This document shows, in pieces, positions 44,547 through 53,039 of a DNA stretch of 64,000 nt. The notes beneath the pieces were generated by a model. It did not search any database and was not told where the DNA came from. It saw nothing but the letters and a program-made list of their open reading frames with translations. The translations under genes were made by a program, and so were the position numbers. Source of the stretch: Gloeocapsa sp. PCC 7428 (GTDB lineage Bacteria; Cyanobacteriota; Cyanobacteriia; Cyanobacteriales; Chroococcidiopsidaceae); NCBI RefSeq assembly GCF_000317555.1, contig NC_019745.1, positions 5,026,001-5,090,000 on the forward strand, read 5' to 3'. Within the stretch, counting starts at the first letter, position 1. Each line of letters opens with the position of its first letter.

Positions 44547-44993
44547 ATAGCGATTAGCGATTAGCAATTAGCAGTTAGCGCTTTATTTATTTGGGACAGA
44601 GTTTATTTTGAAAGACTTTAGACAGTTAAAAGTATAGGAGAAAGCACACGCTCTAACGCTAGCAGTTTACCAAGCAACGCGAGCATTTCCTAAAGAGGAA
44701 TTGTCCGGATTGACAAACCAAATGCGTCGTGCCTGCGTTTCAATTCCTGCTAATATTGCGGAAGGATGTGGTAGGAAAGGAGAAGCAAAATTAGCTCGAT
44801 TTTTGCAGATTTCTATGGGTTCAGCTAGTAAGCTTGAGTACTACCTATTTCTGTCTAGGGATCTTCAGTTACTGACAAGCCAAGAATACGAAGACTTAGC
44901 AAAAGCCCTGAACGAACTAAAGCGAATGTTAAATTCCTTTATCCAAAAGCTTATGTACTAAATATTTGCTAATTGCTAACAGCTAATCGCTAA
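44547..44993. repeat. Inverted AGCGATTAGC-type heptamer repeats flanking a four-helix gene
   Basis: Left block 44547-44580 contains AGCGATTAGCGATTAGCAAT; right block 44965-44993 contains its reverse-complement form GCTAATTGCTAACAGCTAAT. The pair brackets the broken four-helix-bundle gene between usp and the GTPase gene. Confidence 0.65.
44608..44961 (+). pseudogene. Four-helix-bundle protein (S23/IVP type) gene with W-to-stop mutation
   Basis: Frame from TTG at 44608 reads LKDFRQLKV, then TAG at 44635-44637, then EKAHALTLAVYQATRAFPKE and on to 44961. Family members read KDFRxLxVWxKAH at this place, so a TGG (Trp) to TAG change is the obvious event. The remainder (SIPANIAEGCGR, FLQISMGSASKLEYYL) is intact. 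The protein could only be made from an internal start, missing its first helix. The family has a bundle fold and no proven role; members are often mobile. Confidence 0.82.
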
Positions 44994-44996
44994 AAA

Positions 44997-45860
44997 ATGA
45001 CAACTCCCTCTATTCAATGGTATCCAGGTCACATTGCTAAAGCTGAAAAGGCACTTAAAGAACAGCTAAGGCTTGTCGATGTTGTGCTGGAAGTTCGTGA
45101 TGCGCGAATTCCTTTAGCGACGCATCACCCGCAGGTTAAAGAGTGGGTAGGAAATAAAATGCGGGTTTTAGTCTTGAACCGCGTTGACATGATTCAACCG
45201 CAAGCGCAGCGAATGTGGGCGCAGTGGTTTCGAGAACAAGGCGAAGAACCGTATTTCACGAATGCACAAAAGGGAGAAGGTGTTATTGCAATTGCAAAAG
45301 CCGCACAAGCTGCGGGAGTAGCAGTGAACCAAAGAAGGCGCGATCGCGGAATGTTACCGCGCCCTGTACGGGCTGTTGTAATTGGTTTTCCGAATGTTGG
45401 TAAGTCAGCCCTGATTAATCGGTTATTGAAGCGTAAAGTCGTCGAAAGTGCGGCGCGTCCTGGTGTGACGCGACAGTTACGCTGGGTGCGCATTTCGGAT
45501 CAACTAGAGTTATTAGATGCGCCTGGGGTGATTCCCGCAAAGTTGAACGATCAACAAGCCGCTTTTAAATTAGCGATTTGCGATGATATCGGTGATGCAT
45601 CGTATGATAATCAACGTGTCGCAGCTACTTTAGTTGATTTACTCAAGTCTTTGACTGCCACTGCACCAGAATTATTTCCCGAAGATCCGCTAAATCGCTA
45701 CAAACTCGATCCTACTTTGTTTACTGGTGAAGCTTATATCCACACCTTGGCACATCAACACTATCAAGGCGATGTCGAGCGCACTGCACGATCGCTATTG
45801 ACAGATTTCCGCAAAGGTGCATTAGGAGCAATTTCTTTAGAGTTGCCACCAGAGTCATAA
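44997..45860 (+). CDS. ylqF: Ribosome biogenesis GTPase RbgA/YlqF
   Basis: 287 residues. Circularly permuted GTPase order: NRVDM (G4 type) before P-loop GFPNVGKSALINRL (G1) and DAPGVIP (G3). The N-terminal IQWYPGHIAKAEKALKEQL is the family hallmark, and the C-terminal domain with GDVERTARSLLTDFRKGALG completes it. Needed for late 50S subunit assembly in the cytoplasm. Confidence 0.95.
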   Translation: MTTPSIQWYPGHIAKAEKALKEQLRLVDVVLEVRDARIPLATHHPQVKEWVGNKMRVLVLNRVDMIQPQAQRMWAQWFREQGEEPYFTNAQKGEGVIAIAKAAQAAGVAVNQRRRDRGMLPRPVRAVVIGFPNVGKSALINRLLKRKVVESAARPGVTRQLRWVRISDQLELLDAPGVIPAKLNDQQAAFKLAICDDIGDASYDNQRVAATLVDLLKSLTATAPELFPEDPLNRYKLDPTLFTGEAYIHTLAHQHYQGDVERTARSLLTDFRKGALGAISLELPPES

Positions 45861-45983
45861 CAATGATGTATCCCAAAACCAGAACTAAGTAATTGAGCGA
45901 TCGCCCGTCTTTATCTTTAAAAATCGCCGGAGTTAGTGACTCAATTATAATAAAAGCAATTCTGGTACAGGAGTTGATGCCCC

Positions 45984-46705
45984 ATGTCCCTCACCGCACA
46001 ACAGTTGGCAGACTTGATGCCCGATGCCACACAACTAGAAAGCGATGAGCCAGAAATGGAGAGTTCTTTGCACTATGCGCAACTAGCACTACTGGTTGCG
46101 TGTCTAGAATGGCTGTGGCGCGATTCCCTTCGGGATAGCTTCGCTTCACGCACCGATTTCTTCATTGGGCAAACCTGACAATTTACTTCAGTCGAGAGCA
46201 ACTGAAAAACAAAGAGTTTCGCAGACCTGATTTCTTTTTGGTGAAAAACACTCAAAAACGTCCCCGCAGGTCTTGGGTGCTATGGGAGGAGAGAGGCAAG
46301 TATCCTGATTTGCTGATCGAACTATTATTGGAATCAACTGCCCGCACAGATCGCAACCTGACAAAGGAACTTTATCAAGAGCGCTTTCGCACGCCAGAGT
46401 ATTTCTGGTTTTCACCGGAGACGCTGGAGTTTGCCGGATACCGCTTGGTGAATCAGCAGTATCAACTGATTGATGCAAATGCATCAGGCTGGTTGTGGAG
46501 CCAGCCTCTGGAGTTGTATTTAGGCGTTGAAGCTGGGGTGTTGCGCTATTTTACAGCAGCGGGCGATTTGGTGTTATCGCCCCAGGAAGAGGCAGAACGA
46601 GCAAAACTTGAAGCACAAGCACAGCAACAAGCTTTACAGGCTGAAGCACGGGCAGCACGGTTGGCACAGCAGTTGCGATCGCTTGGTGTAGAACCAGAAG
46701 ATTAG
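45984..46705 (+). pseudogene. Uma2 (DUF820) gene broken by a frameshift and carrying a small palindromic insertion
   Basis: The N-terminal part (MSLTAQQLADLMPDATQLES to RTDFFIG, 45984-46178) and C-terminal part (KNTQKRPRRSWVLWEERGK to the coiled coil LRSLGVEPED, ending 46705) are one Uma2 gene. At about 46167-46175 the frame must slip by one base to continue into LTIYFSREQLKNKEFRRPDF, after which PDLLIELL and the usual pattern follow. Just before that, nine or ten extra codons (46122-46151) come from a CTTCGGGATAGCTTCGCTTC element. Both changes look recent because the rest is unblemished. Confidence 0.85.
46122..46151. repeat. Small palindromic repeat inserted in the Uma2 reading frame
   Basis: GATTCCCTTCGGGATAGCTT followed by CGCTTCACGC is a known-looking cyanobacterial mini-repeat with internal symmetry (TCCC...GGGA). 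It adds about 27-30 bases, a multiple of three, between the codons for WR and TD, so by itself the insertion keeps the frame. Confidence 0.6.
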
Positions 46706-46755
46706 CAATTCTCTGGCAAAGACATTTTGGAGAAGTACGAGTAGAGAGCAAGAAT

Positions 46756-46890
46756 ATGAGCAATATTTCTATCGAAAAACTCGAACAGAAAACCGATCCT
46801 CCTACTTATGACCCATTGTCTAGGATCTACAAAACCCCTCTTTCTCAACTTTCCGCACCTACCCTCCAACAGTTTAAAATTGAAGCATAA
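46756..46890 (+). CDS. Possible 44-residue protein upstream of xisH
   Basis: ATG to TAA frame reading MSNISIEKLEQKTDPPTYDP and then SRIYKTPLSQLSAPTLQQFK. Composition looks protein-like and a GGAG lies 25 or more bases upstream, too far for a good site. It fills the gap between the broken Uma2 gene and xisH. I do not recognise it; could also be a remnant. Confidence 0.35.
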   Translation: MSNISIEKLEQKTDPPTYDPLSRIYKTPLSQLSAPTLQQFKIEA

Positions 46891-46907
46891 TCTTAGTTCT
46901 ATTTTTA

Positions 46908-47321
46908 ATGCCTAACAGAGATCGTTATCATGAGGCAGTTAAAAACGCTCTAATAAAAGATGGATGGGATATTACACATGACCCATTGCACTTGAGATGG
47001 GGAAAACGAGATCTATATGTTGATTTGGGTGCTGAAGAGTTATTGGCAGCAGAAAGGGCGGGTAGGCGGATCGCAGTTGAGATCAAGACATTTGGCGGGC
47101 TTTCGGAAATTGCAGATCTTCAGCAAGCAGTCGGTCAATATTGCACTTATCTTTCGGTAATTAGAATTGAACCCGACCGAACTTTATATCTTGCAGTTCA
47201 AGGCGAGGTGTTTGCTGATATTTTTGATGAGCCAATTGGTCAGATTTTGCTAGAGGACTATACGCTTTCATTAATTGTGTTTGACTCTAAGCAGGAGGTG
47301 ATTTTGAAATGGATACGCTAG
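46908..47321 (+). CDS. xisH: XisH family protein
   Basis: 137 residues. DRYHEAVKNALIKDGWDITHDP, RRIAVEIKTFGG and VGQYCTYL are hallmarks; the RRIAVEIK stretch carries an ExK-like pair of a PD-(D/E)XK nuclease fold. XisH is one of the factors first described as controlling excision of the fdxN element in heterocysts, but most cyanobacterial xisH/xisI pairs have no such element nearby, including here. Overlaps xisI by 13 bases. Confidence 0.9.
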   Translation: MPNRDRYHEAVKNALIKDGWDITHDPLHLRWGKRDLYVDLGAEELLAAERAGRRIAVEIKTFGGLSEIADLQQAVGQYCTYLSVIRIEPDRTLYLAVQGEVFADIFDEPIGQILLEDYTLSLIVFDSKQEVILKWIR

Positions 47322-47665
47322 CCCAACACCAAAAATTGATCCGAGATCTCATTCTAGAACATACAAAAATTCCCTATGCCAATGGGGAGGTTGAGTTTGT
47401 CACTGTTTTCGACGATGAGCAATGCCGCTATCTATTGATGCTGGTGGGTCGGGAACCTGCATATGGACTGTCATTGACTACAACGCGGCGGGTACATGGT
47501 TGCTTGATTCATGTGGATATTATTGATGGTCAGTTTTGGATACAGCGAGATGGCACAGAGAAGGGTATTGCCGCAGATTTGATCAAAGCTGGCATTTCAA
47601 AAGAACAAATTATTATGGCTTTTCGTTCTGAGGATTTGAGACATTCAGAGTTGTCAATAGCATAA
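47309..47665 (+). CDS. xisI: XisI family protein
   Basis: 118 residues. LIRDLILEHTKIPYANGEVE, RVHGCLIHVDIIDGQFWIQRDGTE (spread over residues about 63-86) and IAADLIKAGISKEQIIMAF are the family pattern. Starts inside the end of xisH. Its last 136 bases are covered on the other strand by the C-terminal codons of the PIN gene. Confidence 0.9.
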   Translation: MDTLAQHQKLIRDLILEHTKIPYANGEVEFVTVFDDEQCRYLLMLVGREPAYGLSLTTTRRVHGCLIHVDIIDGQFWIQRDGTEKGIAADLIKAGISKEQIIMAFRSEDLRHSELSIA

Positions 47666-48027
47666 ACACTGTAAATGTCATATTGTTGCATTATGATGAA
47701 CGAAATAGAGTCGGTCAGTGAATATTTTTTATCCTTATGCTGTTGAAAATATGCCCAACCTAAATAAAATAAAGTTTCATCTACATGAACCAATTGAACC
47801 GATGGACTCAGCAATAGATAGTTACCAACTTGTACTACTTTTGCATGGTGATTGCGACTGTTGAAGTAAGTTACTACTTCATAAAAGATGTAGGATGTAG
47901 TAATAAATGCGTTGACATTAGTCACAACCTGTTGCCAATGAGCTTGTGCTGCTTGATGATTTTGATCGTTGGCGAGTTCGAGGGTAAGAAGATAGCTGGT
48001 ATCGAGGAAAACCTTACGGGTTGGCAT
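47530..48027 (-). CDS. PIN-domain (VapC-like) toxin, C-terminus replaced by sequence antisense to xisI
   Basis: From ATG 48027 the protein opens MPTRKVFLDTSYLLTLE, with Asp in FLDTSYLL, Glu in YEVVTYF and Asp in SLTDSISFIIMQQ as PIN active-site residues. Relatives then read ...T/AFDxHFxQAGF and stop; here, after YSVYAID, the frame continues NSECLKSSERKAI into the reverse complement of xisI and stops at 47530. So the natural C-terminus, with the fourth acidic residue region, seems cut off at about 47660 and a 45-residue unrelated tail added. Possibly inactive. Confidence 0.75.
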   Translation of the reverse strand: MPTRKVFLDTSYLLTLELANDQNHQAAQAHWQQVVTNVNAFITTSYIFYEVVTYFNSRNHHAKVVQVGNYLLLSPSVQLVHVDETLFYLGWAYFQQHKDKKYSLTDSISFIIMQQYDIYSVYAIDNSECLKSSERKAIIICSFEMPALIKSAAIPFSVPSRCIQN

Positions 48028-48226
48028 AAAGATAGCGATCGTGCTCGGTTGAAGCATCCTCTACTGAATCGGTAATCGGTTCTTTGCCCAATTGCAGGAT
48101 TGGATCGTCATCAACAACGGGTAGAACAAGTAGCACGCCATGCTGATGACGAATTTCTACTTCTTGAATACCTTCCAGTAGCTGTTTGGGGATTAGCACA
48201 CCTTGCTCAGTCACAGCGATTCTCAT
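48014..48226 (-). CDS. Antitoxin of the PIN toxin (AbrB/VapB-like)
   Basis: About 70 residues from ATG 48226 (MRIAVTEQGVLIPKQLLEGI). Early part is a swapped-hairpin-like DNA-binding region; EIRHQHGVLLVLPVVDDDPI and the acidic C-terminal helix follow the usual antitoxin layout. A GGAGGAG-like site (TTGGAGGAGAAACC read on the minus strand) precedes the ATG. It overlaps the toxin start by 14 bases. Confidence 0.72.
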   Translation of the reverse strand: MRIAVTEQGVLIPKQLLEGIQEVEIRHQHGVLLVLPVVDDDPILQLGKEPITDSVEDASTEHDRYLYANP

Positions 48227-48494
48227 TGGTTTCTCCTCCAACGTGTTTACATATTCTATTTCATTACTCTAAAAGCGATCGCTCCTCTCACTGCCTACCT
48301 TCCAAAGTGCGATCGCTACTCGTTATTTTACTTTTATGCCTTCATTCTGTTAGTCTATCGATAACACCTAAGTGCATCTAACCCAAGCACATTGTCCGTC
48401 TTACTACTGAGATAGCCCTTAACAAGTTAGCTTCGCAAACAAGTGTTTTTTGCTTTGCTAGTTGGTTCTCCTTAAGAATAAAAAAATAGTAATT

Positions 48495-49466
48495 CTATGT
48501 ACCTTCTAGCAAATACTGAGGAAGTTCATCCAGCAACTTATTCATTCCTAAGGGACCATAAGGCATCCATATAGTTGGATCGACTGCATAAAGTCGTTGA
48601 GCTTTGGCTGCTTTTAGTGAAGATATGAAAGGGTTTTGTAAAAAATAAGATAATGGTTTGTTATCAGGGTTGAGAATAAATAGAATATCAGCATCGTATT
48701 TATTTATTACTTCAACACTAAAGTTAGTCCACTTATTTTCCTTGAGAAATATAGGTTTGATATTTATACCAACATCATTCAGTACCTGAAAGAAAGGCGC
48801 AGAACTTGCCGGCTTCTCGTACAATGCCCCATAACTTGCATAATGAACAATAAAAGAAACTTCTATATCTTGCAGTTGATCGCCTATGCGTTCTCGTAAT
48901 TCTTCTACTCGCTTTTGATATTGAGCGAGAACTTCTTCTGCTTTCTTTTCTTTTTCTAGTACCTTAGCAATGGCTCGAAAGTTGTCTTTAATAGAAATTC
49001 TTAATTCATCAATTTCTACTATTACAGTAGGCGCAATTCCTGATAATTGACTGTAAGTTTGTTTGACATATTCAAAAGACGACAAAATTAGGTCTGGCTT
49101 AAGGGTCAGTATTTTTTCTAGAGATGGTTGATCTCTATCGCCAACTATCTCAATTTCTGCAATTTCCTCATTAGATAATCCAAAATGCATTTGCTTTCCC
49201 TCATAACTACTAAAGGTTATACCTATTGGTTTAATTCCAAGAGAGAGCAGAGCATCGGGCATGAATCTATCCTCTAGTAAAACAATGCGCTTTGGATTAA
49301 TCGGAATACAGGCTTCACCAAGTTTGTGTTGAACAACTCGACACTCAGAAGGTGTTGATGAAACTCCAACATTTTGAGAACCTGACTGGTGACAAGCTGT
49401 GAACGAAAGAAATGAAAAAATCACTAAAAGAAATAGCTTAATCAATCGATACATTTGTATTTTCAT
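48495..49466 (-). CDS. Siderophore/iron-binding lipoprotein of an ABC transporter (FecB/FepB-like)
   Basis: 323 residues. Signal ending in lipobox FTACHQ, then a periplasmic-binding fold with RIVLLEDRFMPDALLSLGIKPIG, split as PKRIVLLEDRF and ALLSLGIKPIG, and the LKPDLILSS strand. Binds ferric siderophore delivered by the TonB receptor encoded next door (84 bases upstream on the same strand). The FecCD/FecE genes at 34306-36174 could be its membrane partners. Confidence 0.9.
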   Translation of the reverse strand: MKIQMYRLIKLFLLVIFSFLSFTACHQSGSQNVGVSSTPSECRVVQHKLGEACIPINPKRIVLLEDRFMPDALLSLGIKPIGITFSSYEGKQMHFGLSNEEIAEIEIVGDRDQPSLEKILTLKPDLILSSFEYVKQTYSQLSGIAPTVIVEIDELRISIKDNFRAIAKVLEKEKKAEEVLAQYQKRVEELRERIGDQLQDIEVSFIVHYASYGALYEKPASSAPFFQVLNDVGINIKPIFLKENKWTNFSVEVINKYDADILFILNPDNKPLSYFLQNPFISSLKAAKAQRLYAVDPTIWMPYGPLGMNKLLDELPQYLLEGT

Positions 49467-49550
49467 TTCTGTAGCTCTTTAGACTACTCGCAAAGTCACA
49501 CTGTTTAAAAGCATCGTATAAAGAAGCCGCTAACTATGATAAGTTGTGAT

Positions 49551-52148
49551 TTAAAACTCATAACCGATAGAGCCAGTGATAGTAAAAGGCTCACCTCTCC
49601 AAACATTACTTCGTCCTGCGACTGGGAAAGCAACATAGTCTATATCAAATAAATTACGAATATTAATCGCTGCGTTGAAACGACCTCTCCGGTAGAAAAG
49701 CGCTGCATCAGTTCGCAAGTAGTCACCAAGTTGAAATGAGTTATCGAGATCGCCTTGTCGCTCACCGATATAGAACAGCCCTAAACCAAATCCTAATCCC
49801 TCTAAAGTACCCTCCTGAATGGTATAGGTTGTCCAAAGGCTAGCTTGATTTTCTGGCACATTTCTCAAGCGATTCCCTTCAGGAATGACGTTGTCTTCGG
49901 TAACGATTGCATCAGTGTAAGCATAGGAAGCAATCACATTCCAACCAGGTAAAATTTCACCTCCAACATCCAATTCAATTCCTTGGCTGCGTTGTTCTCC
50001 AGTCTGGACGGAGGCGAAGGGAATACCAGGATCAGAAGTTGTAACATTTGTTCGAGTAAGATGATAGGCTGCCAGGTTGGTAGAAAGTCTGCTATCTAGA
50101 AATTCGGCTCTGACACCAACTTCATACTGCGTTCCTCTACCTGGCTCGAATGCTTCACCATCTGCACTAAATCCCACGGTAGGGCTAAAGGATCGACTAT
50201 AGCTAGCATATAGAGAAACTGTGTCGCTGGGTTGGTATACTAATCCAATTCGAGGACTAAAGGCACCATCGTTTTGTACTGATTTGTCAATCTCATTCAG
50301 AAGTTGTTCATTTTCATTGGACACCCAATCATATCGACCGCCAACTAGCAATTTTAAGTCCTCACTAAAAGCAATTTGATCTTGAAGATAGACTCCATAA
50401 GATGTAATCCTTCGGTTTGACGAAATAAATGGGACGAGTTCAGGTGGCGAAATACTATAGTCTGGATTGCGAAGATCCAAACGCGGTAGATTGGTAACGG
50501 CAAAGTCTGGCGGTGAACCTGTTGAATAGGCAAAATATCTAAAAGGATTGAAGAAGTAATTAAAATCAAAACCTACTAGAAGTTGATGTGAAATGGTTCC
50601 TGTATCAAAATCTCCCAGTAGATCGATCTGCCCAAAATAGTTTTCCGTATCATTCCCATTAGCATCCCCTCCAAAAAGCTCCAGAAAACGGTCATCTACT
50701 AAGCTGAGAGGAAAAGCTCGCTTCTCTCTCGTGTCAGTCCAAATTGCAGCAAGATTATTACGAAGCTGCCAGTTGTCACTGAATTTGTGATTTAGCGTGT
50801 AGCCTAGCCTTTGAGTCGTAGTATCGAACAGGTCAAGATCGGGATAGCCTGTGTACAAGTCACGACGTACCAGATCGCCATCATTGAAAATCAAACTTTG
50901 TGGGATAAAGGGATTTGCAAAGAAATGAACATACTCATAGTAAAGATCTAGCTTTGTTCGATCTCCCAATTTAAAAGTGAGTGAAGGTGCAATTGTAGTT
51001 AAGTTTAGATCGACAAATGGTTGATAAGAATCTGAAGTTTGATAGCTAGCAATAAATCGGTAGAGAACATTCTTGTTGGTATCTAGGGGTCCTGAGAAAT
51101 CGATGCTAGGTTGAAGAAAACCATAGTTCCCCGCTTCAAATGCAATCTTATAGTAAGGTTCACTTAGAGGTTGTTTGGTGACAGTATTGACAATTCCACC
51201 AGGTTCTAGTGCTCCAAATAAAACTGATGCCGGACCTTTGAGGACTTCCACTTGCTCGACTGTGCCAATTCCTGTGAGATCGGTGTAAACAGAATCTCGA
51301 AAGCCGTTTCGGAAATTTGCAGCGCCACCATCAAACGCTTGATTAAATCCTCTGATGATTCTGCTCCCCGCAGGCGCACCAGACTGTCCTCCACCATAAA
51401 TTACTCCACTGACCGTTTCCACCGCTTGATTCAGATCTTGCACGTTACGATCTGCCAGCACTTGACGCGGCACAACTTGAATTGATTGCGGAATGTCTCT
51501 TAAGGGTGTATCCGTCCGTGTCGCGGTCGAAGCACTCGACGGGTTGTATCCCTCGTCCTGCTCTCCTGTTACAATAATTTCAATTGCATCGTCCTCTGCT
51601 GTCCCAGCATTCGGTGTTACTGCCAGTATTAACCCTTGTGCTTCTGTTGTCACTTCAACGACAGGCGGCGCATCAGTTCCCGTAATTGTCACCTGCACTT
51701 GGTTATTTGGTAAACTTGTCACACTTACTAACGCAATTTCAGCAATTGGGTTTGCCTGCGAGAAATCACCCTGTGCTAGCACCGCATTCGGAATATCAGC
51801 AATCAAGGCATTACCTACTACGCGAGTTGTTGGGACTTCTAGGGAGCCACTTGCGGTTTCCAAAACAATCTCAACGCCTGTCGCGGTTGCCTCCACCCGC
51901 ACCCCAGTAATTTGCACTAACGACGCTTCTATTTGAGCAATCCACTCTTTAACAGTTGTTGCAGGCTGCTCGAATTCACTTCGTTGAGGAATAGCGATTC
52001 GGTTGTGCAATTGCTCTAAGGACGAAAGACGATTAACTAATGATTCTTCATCCTGTGCGGCGACTGGTAACGCCAACGCACCAAGCAAACTTCCCGATAA
52101 CGCCATCATTAATACTAAACGCACTGAATCCGCAAACCACACGCGCAT
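49551..52148 (-). CDS. TonB-dependent siderophore receptor with N-terminal AMIN-like domain
   Basis: About 865 residues from ATG 52148 (MRVWFADSVRLV). Signal peptide to ALPVAAQ, a coiled linker, an AMIN-like beta domain (residues about 75-195) characteristic of cyanobacterial receptors, TonB box IEIIVTGE, plug domain (PLRDIPQSIQVVPRQVLADR), and a 22-strand barrel ending in FTITGSIGYEF with aromatic C-terminus. Imports ferric siderophores through the outer membrane. Forms a leftward unit with the binding lipoprotein; the AraC gene upstream may control it. Confidence 0.93.
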   Translation of the reverse strand: MRVWFADSVRLVLMMALSGSLLGALALPVAAQDEESLVNRLSSLEQLHNRIAIPQRSEFEQPATTVKEWIAQIEASLVQITGVRVEATATGVEIVLETASGSLEVPTTRVVGNALIADIPNAVLAQGDFSQANPIAEIALVSVTSLPNNQVQVTITGTDAPPVVEVTTEAQGLILAVTPNAGTAEDDAIEIIVTGEQDEGYNPSSASTATRTDTPLRDIPQSIQVVPRQVLADRNVQDLNQAVETVSGVIYGGGQSGAPAGSRIIRGFNQAFDGGAANFRNGFRDSVYTDLTGIGTVEQVEVLKGPASVLFGALEPGGIVNTVTKQPLSEPYYKIAFEAGNYGFLQPSIDFSGPLDTNKNVLYRFIASYQTSDSYQPFVDLNLTTIAPSLTFKLGDRTKLDLYYEYVHFFANPFIPQSLIFNDGDLVRRDLYTGYPDLDLFDTTTQRLGYTLNHKFSDNWQLRNNLAAIWTDTREKRAFPLSLVDDRFLELFGGDANGNDTENYFGQIDLLGDFDTGTISHQLLVGFDFNYFFNPFRYFAYSTGSPPDFAVTNLPRLDLRNPDYSISPPELVPFISSNRRITSYGVYLQDQIAFSEDLKLLVGGRYDWVSNENEQLLNEIDKSVQNDGAFSPRIGLVYQPSDTVSLYASYSRSFSPTVGFSADGEAFEPGRGTQYEVGVRAEFLDSRLSTNLAAYHLTRTNVTTSDPGIPFASVQTGEQRSQGIELDVGGEILPGWNVIASYAYTDAIVTEDNVIPEGNRLRNVPENQASLWTTYTIQEGTLEGLGFGLGLFYIGERQGDLDNSFQLGDYLRTDAALFYRRGRFNAAINIRNLFDIDYVAFPVAGRSNVWRGEPFTITGSIGYEF

Positions 52149-52245
52149 CTTAATTGCCTCACACCCAAAAAACCTTATTGCCAAATCTTTTTAATTGGAA
52201 TGGGAAGCAGTGTAAGAAACTTGAGCGGGTTGCGTCTACTCAAAT

Positions 52246-52268
52246 TCGGACTTTGATCCGAAACCGGA
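52246..52268. promoter_or_regulatory. Possible regulator site upstream of the TonB receptor gene
   Basis: TCGGACTTTGATCCGA contains TCGGA/TCCGA inverted arms with six bases between, followed by AACCGGA, about 100 bases before the receptor start. CGGA-rich repeats upstream of cyanobacterial siderophore receptor genes are plausible PchR-type sites; this is position and symmetry only. Confidence 0.3.
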
Positions 52269-52281
52269 CATTTTTAGTCAA

Positions 52282-52872
52282 TTAATTTTGTCCAAACGCC
52301 AAAATCTGGGTAGCACTGAGGTCAAAACTAGGAACTACTGTTGATTTGATTGGCGTATCACCTGTGTAAACCGTATCTTCATATTGTCCATTTACCCACA
52401 GACATAAAGTAACTTGCTGCATTTCTGGGTCAATAATCCAGTATTCGGCAATTCCTCGTGCTGCATATTCGGTGTGTTTGTAGCGATAGTCACGGTTGCG
52501 ATTCTCCTCTCCTGGTGAGACTACCTCAATTACTATGGCAGGCGGTGGCATATCTCGTGTTATTGTTGACCTTTTTGCTCCTACCAAAGCAGCGCGTGAT
52601 TCTTCTGAATGTACAATTAGATCGGGTAATCGGCATCTTGCTCGCCGTCCAGTCACTTCAATCTCAGTATCTTTGAAAGCAAGCAGTGCGATCGCTAAAT
52701 GTTTCGCTAACTCAAACAACAAAAACTTGGCAATGCTGGCATTTACCTGGCTCGCTGGAGGCATTTCTACCAATTCTCCATCCACAAGCTCGTAGCGGGT
52801 ATCTGTGCCGTCATCATAAGCGAGGTATTCTTCCATTGTGAGCAGTTTGGAACCAGTTGCAGTTTGCGTCAT
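52282..52872 (-). CDS. Uma2 family (DUF820) protein
   Basis: About 196 residues from the ATG at 52872, which has AGGAGG eight bases upstream. YLAYDDGTDTRYELVDGELVEMPP is the classic N-terminus, LPDLIVHSEE and PPPAIVIEVVSPGEENRNRDYRYKHTEYA (abbreviated: AIVIEVVSPG, YKHTEYAARGIAEYWIID) carry the PD-ExK-like residues. It lies between the iron genes and the AraC regulator. A second, partial copy of its 3' end lies directly upstream. Confidence 0.88.
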   Translation of the reverse strand: MTQTATGSKLLTMEEYLAYDDGTDTRYELVDGELVEMPPASQVNASIAKFLLFELAKHLAIALLAFKDTEIEVTGRRARCRLPDLIVHSEESRAALVGAKRSTITRDMPPPAIVIEVVSPGEENRNRDYRYKHTEYAARGIAEYWIIDPEMQQVTLCLWVNGQYEDTVYTGDTPIKSTVVPSFDLSATQILAFGQN

Positions 52873-52887
52873 GCTTGCGAACCTCCT

Positions 52888-53012
52888 ATAGTTGTCCAAA
52901 TGCCAAAATCTGGGTAGCACTAAGGTCAAAACCAGGAACTATTGTCGATTTAATTGGCGTATCACCTATGTAAACCGTATCTTCATATTGTCCATTTCCC
53001 CGCAGACAAAGG
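52888..53012 (-). pseudogene. 3' remnant of a second Uma2 gene
   Basis: Bases about 52888-53012 repeat 52283-52407 (the last 40 codons of the neighbouring Uma2 gene), with the same GGTAGCACT and GGCGTATCACCT blocks and only scattered changes. The rest of this copy is missing. A tandem pair with one member deleted is the likely history. Confidence 0.82.
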
Positions 53013-53039
53013 TTAGACCAATTCACCCTTTACAAGCTA

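Noticed and set aside
44608-44961. Accessory protein of a diversity-generating retroelement
   Set aside because: The four-helix fold is similar to Avd, but no reverse transcriptase, template repeat or variable gene is present.
51493-51936. 147-codon plus-strand frame
   Set aside because: Antisense to the AMIN and plug region of the TonB receptor; low-complexity Ser/Ala/Val composition and no homology pattern.
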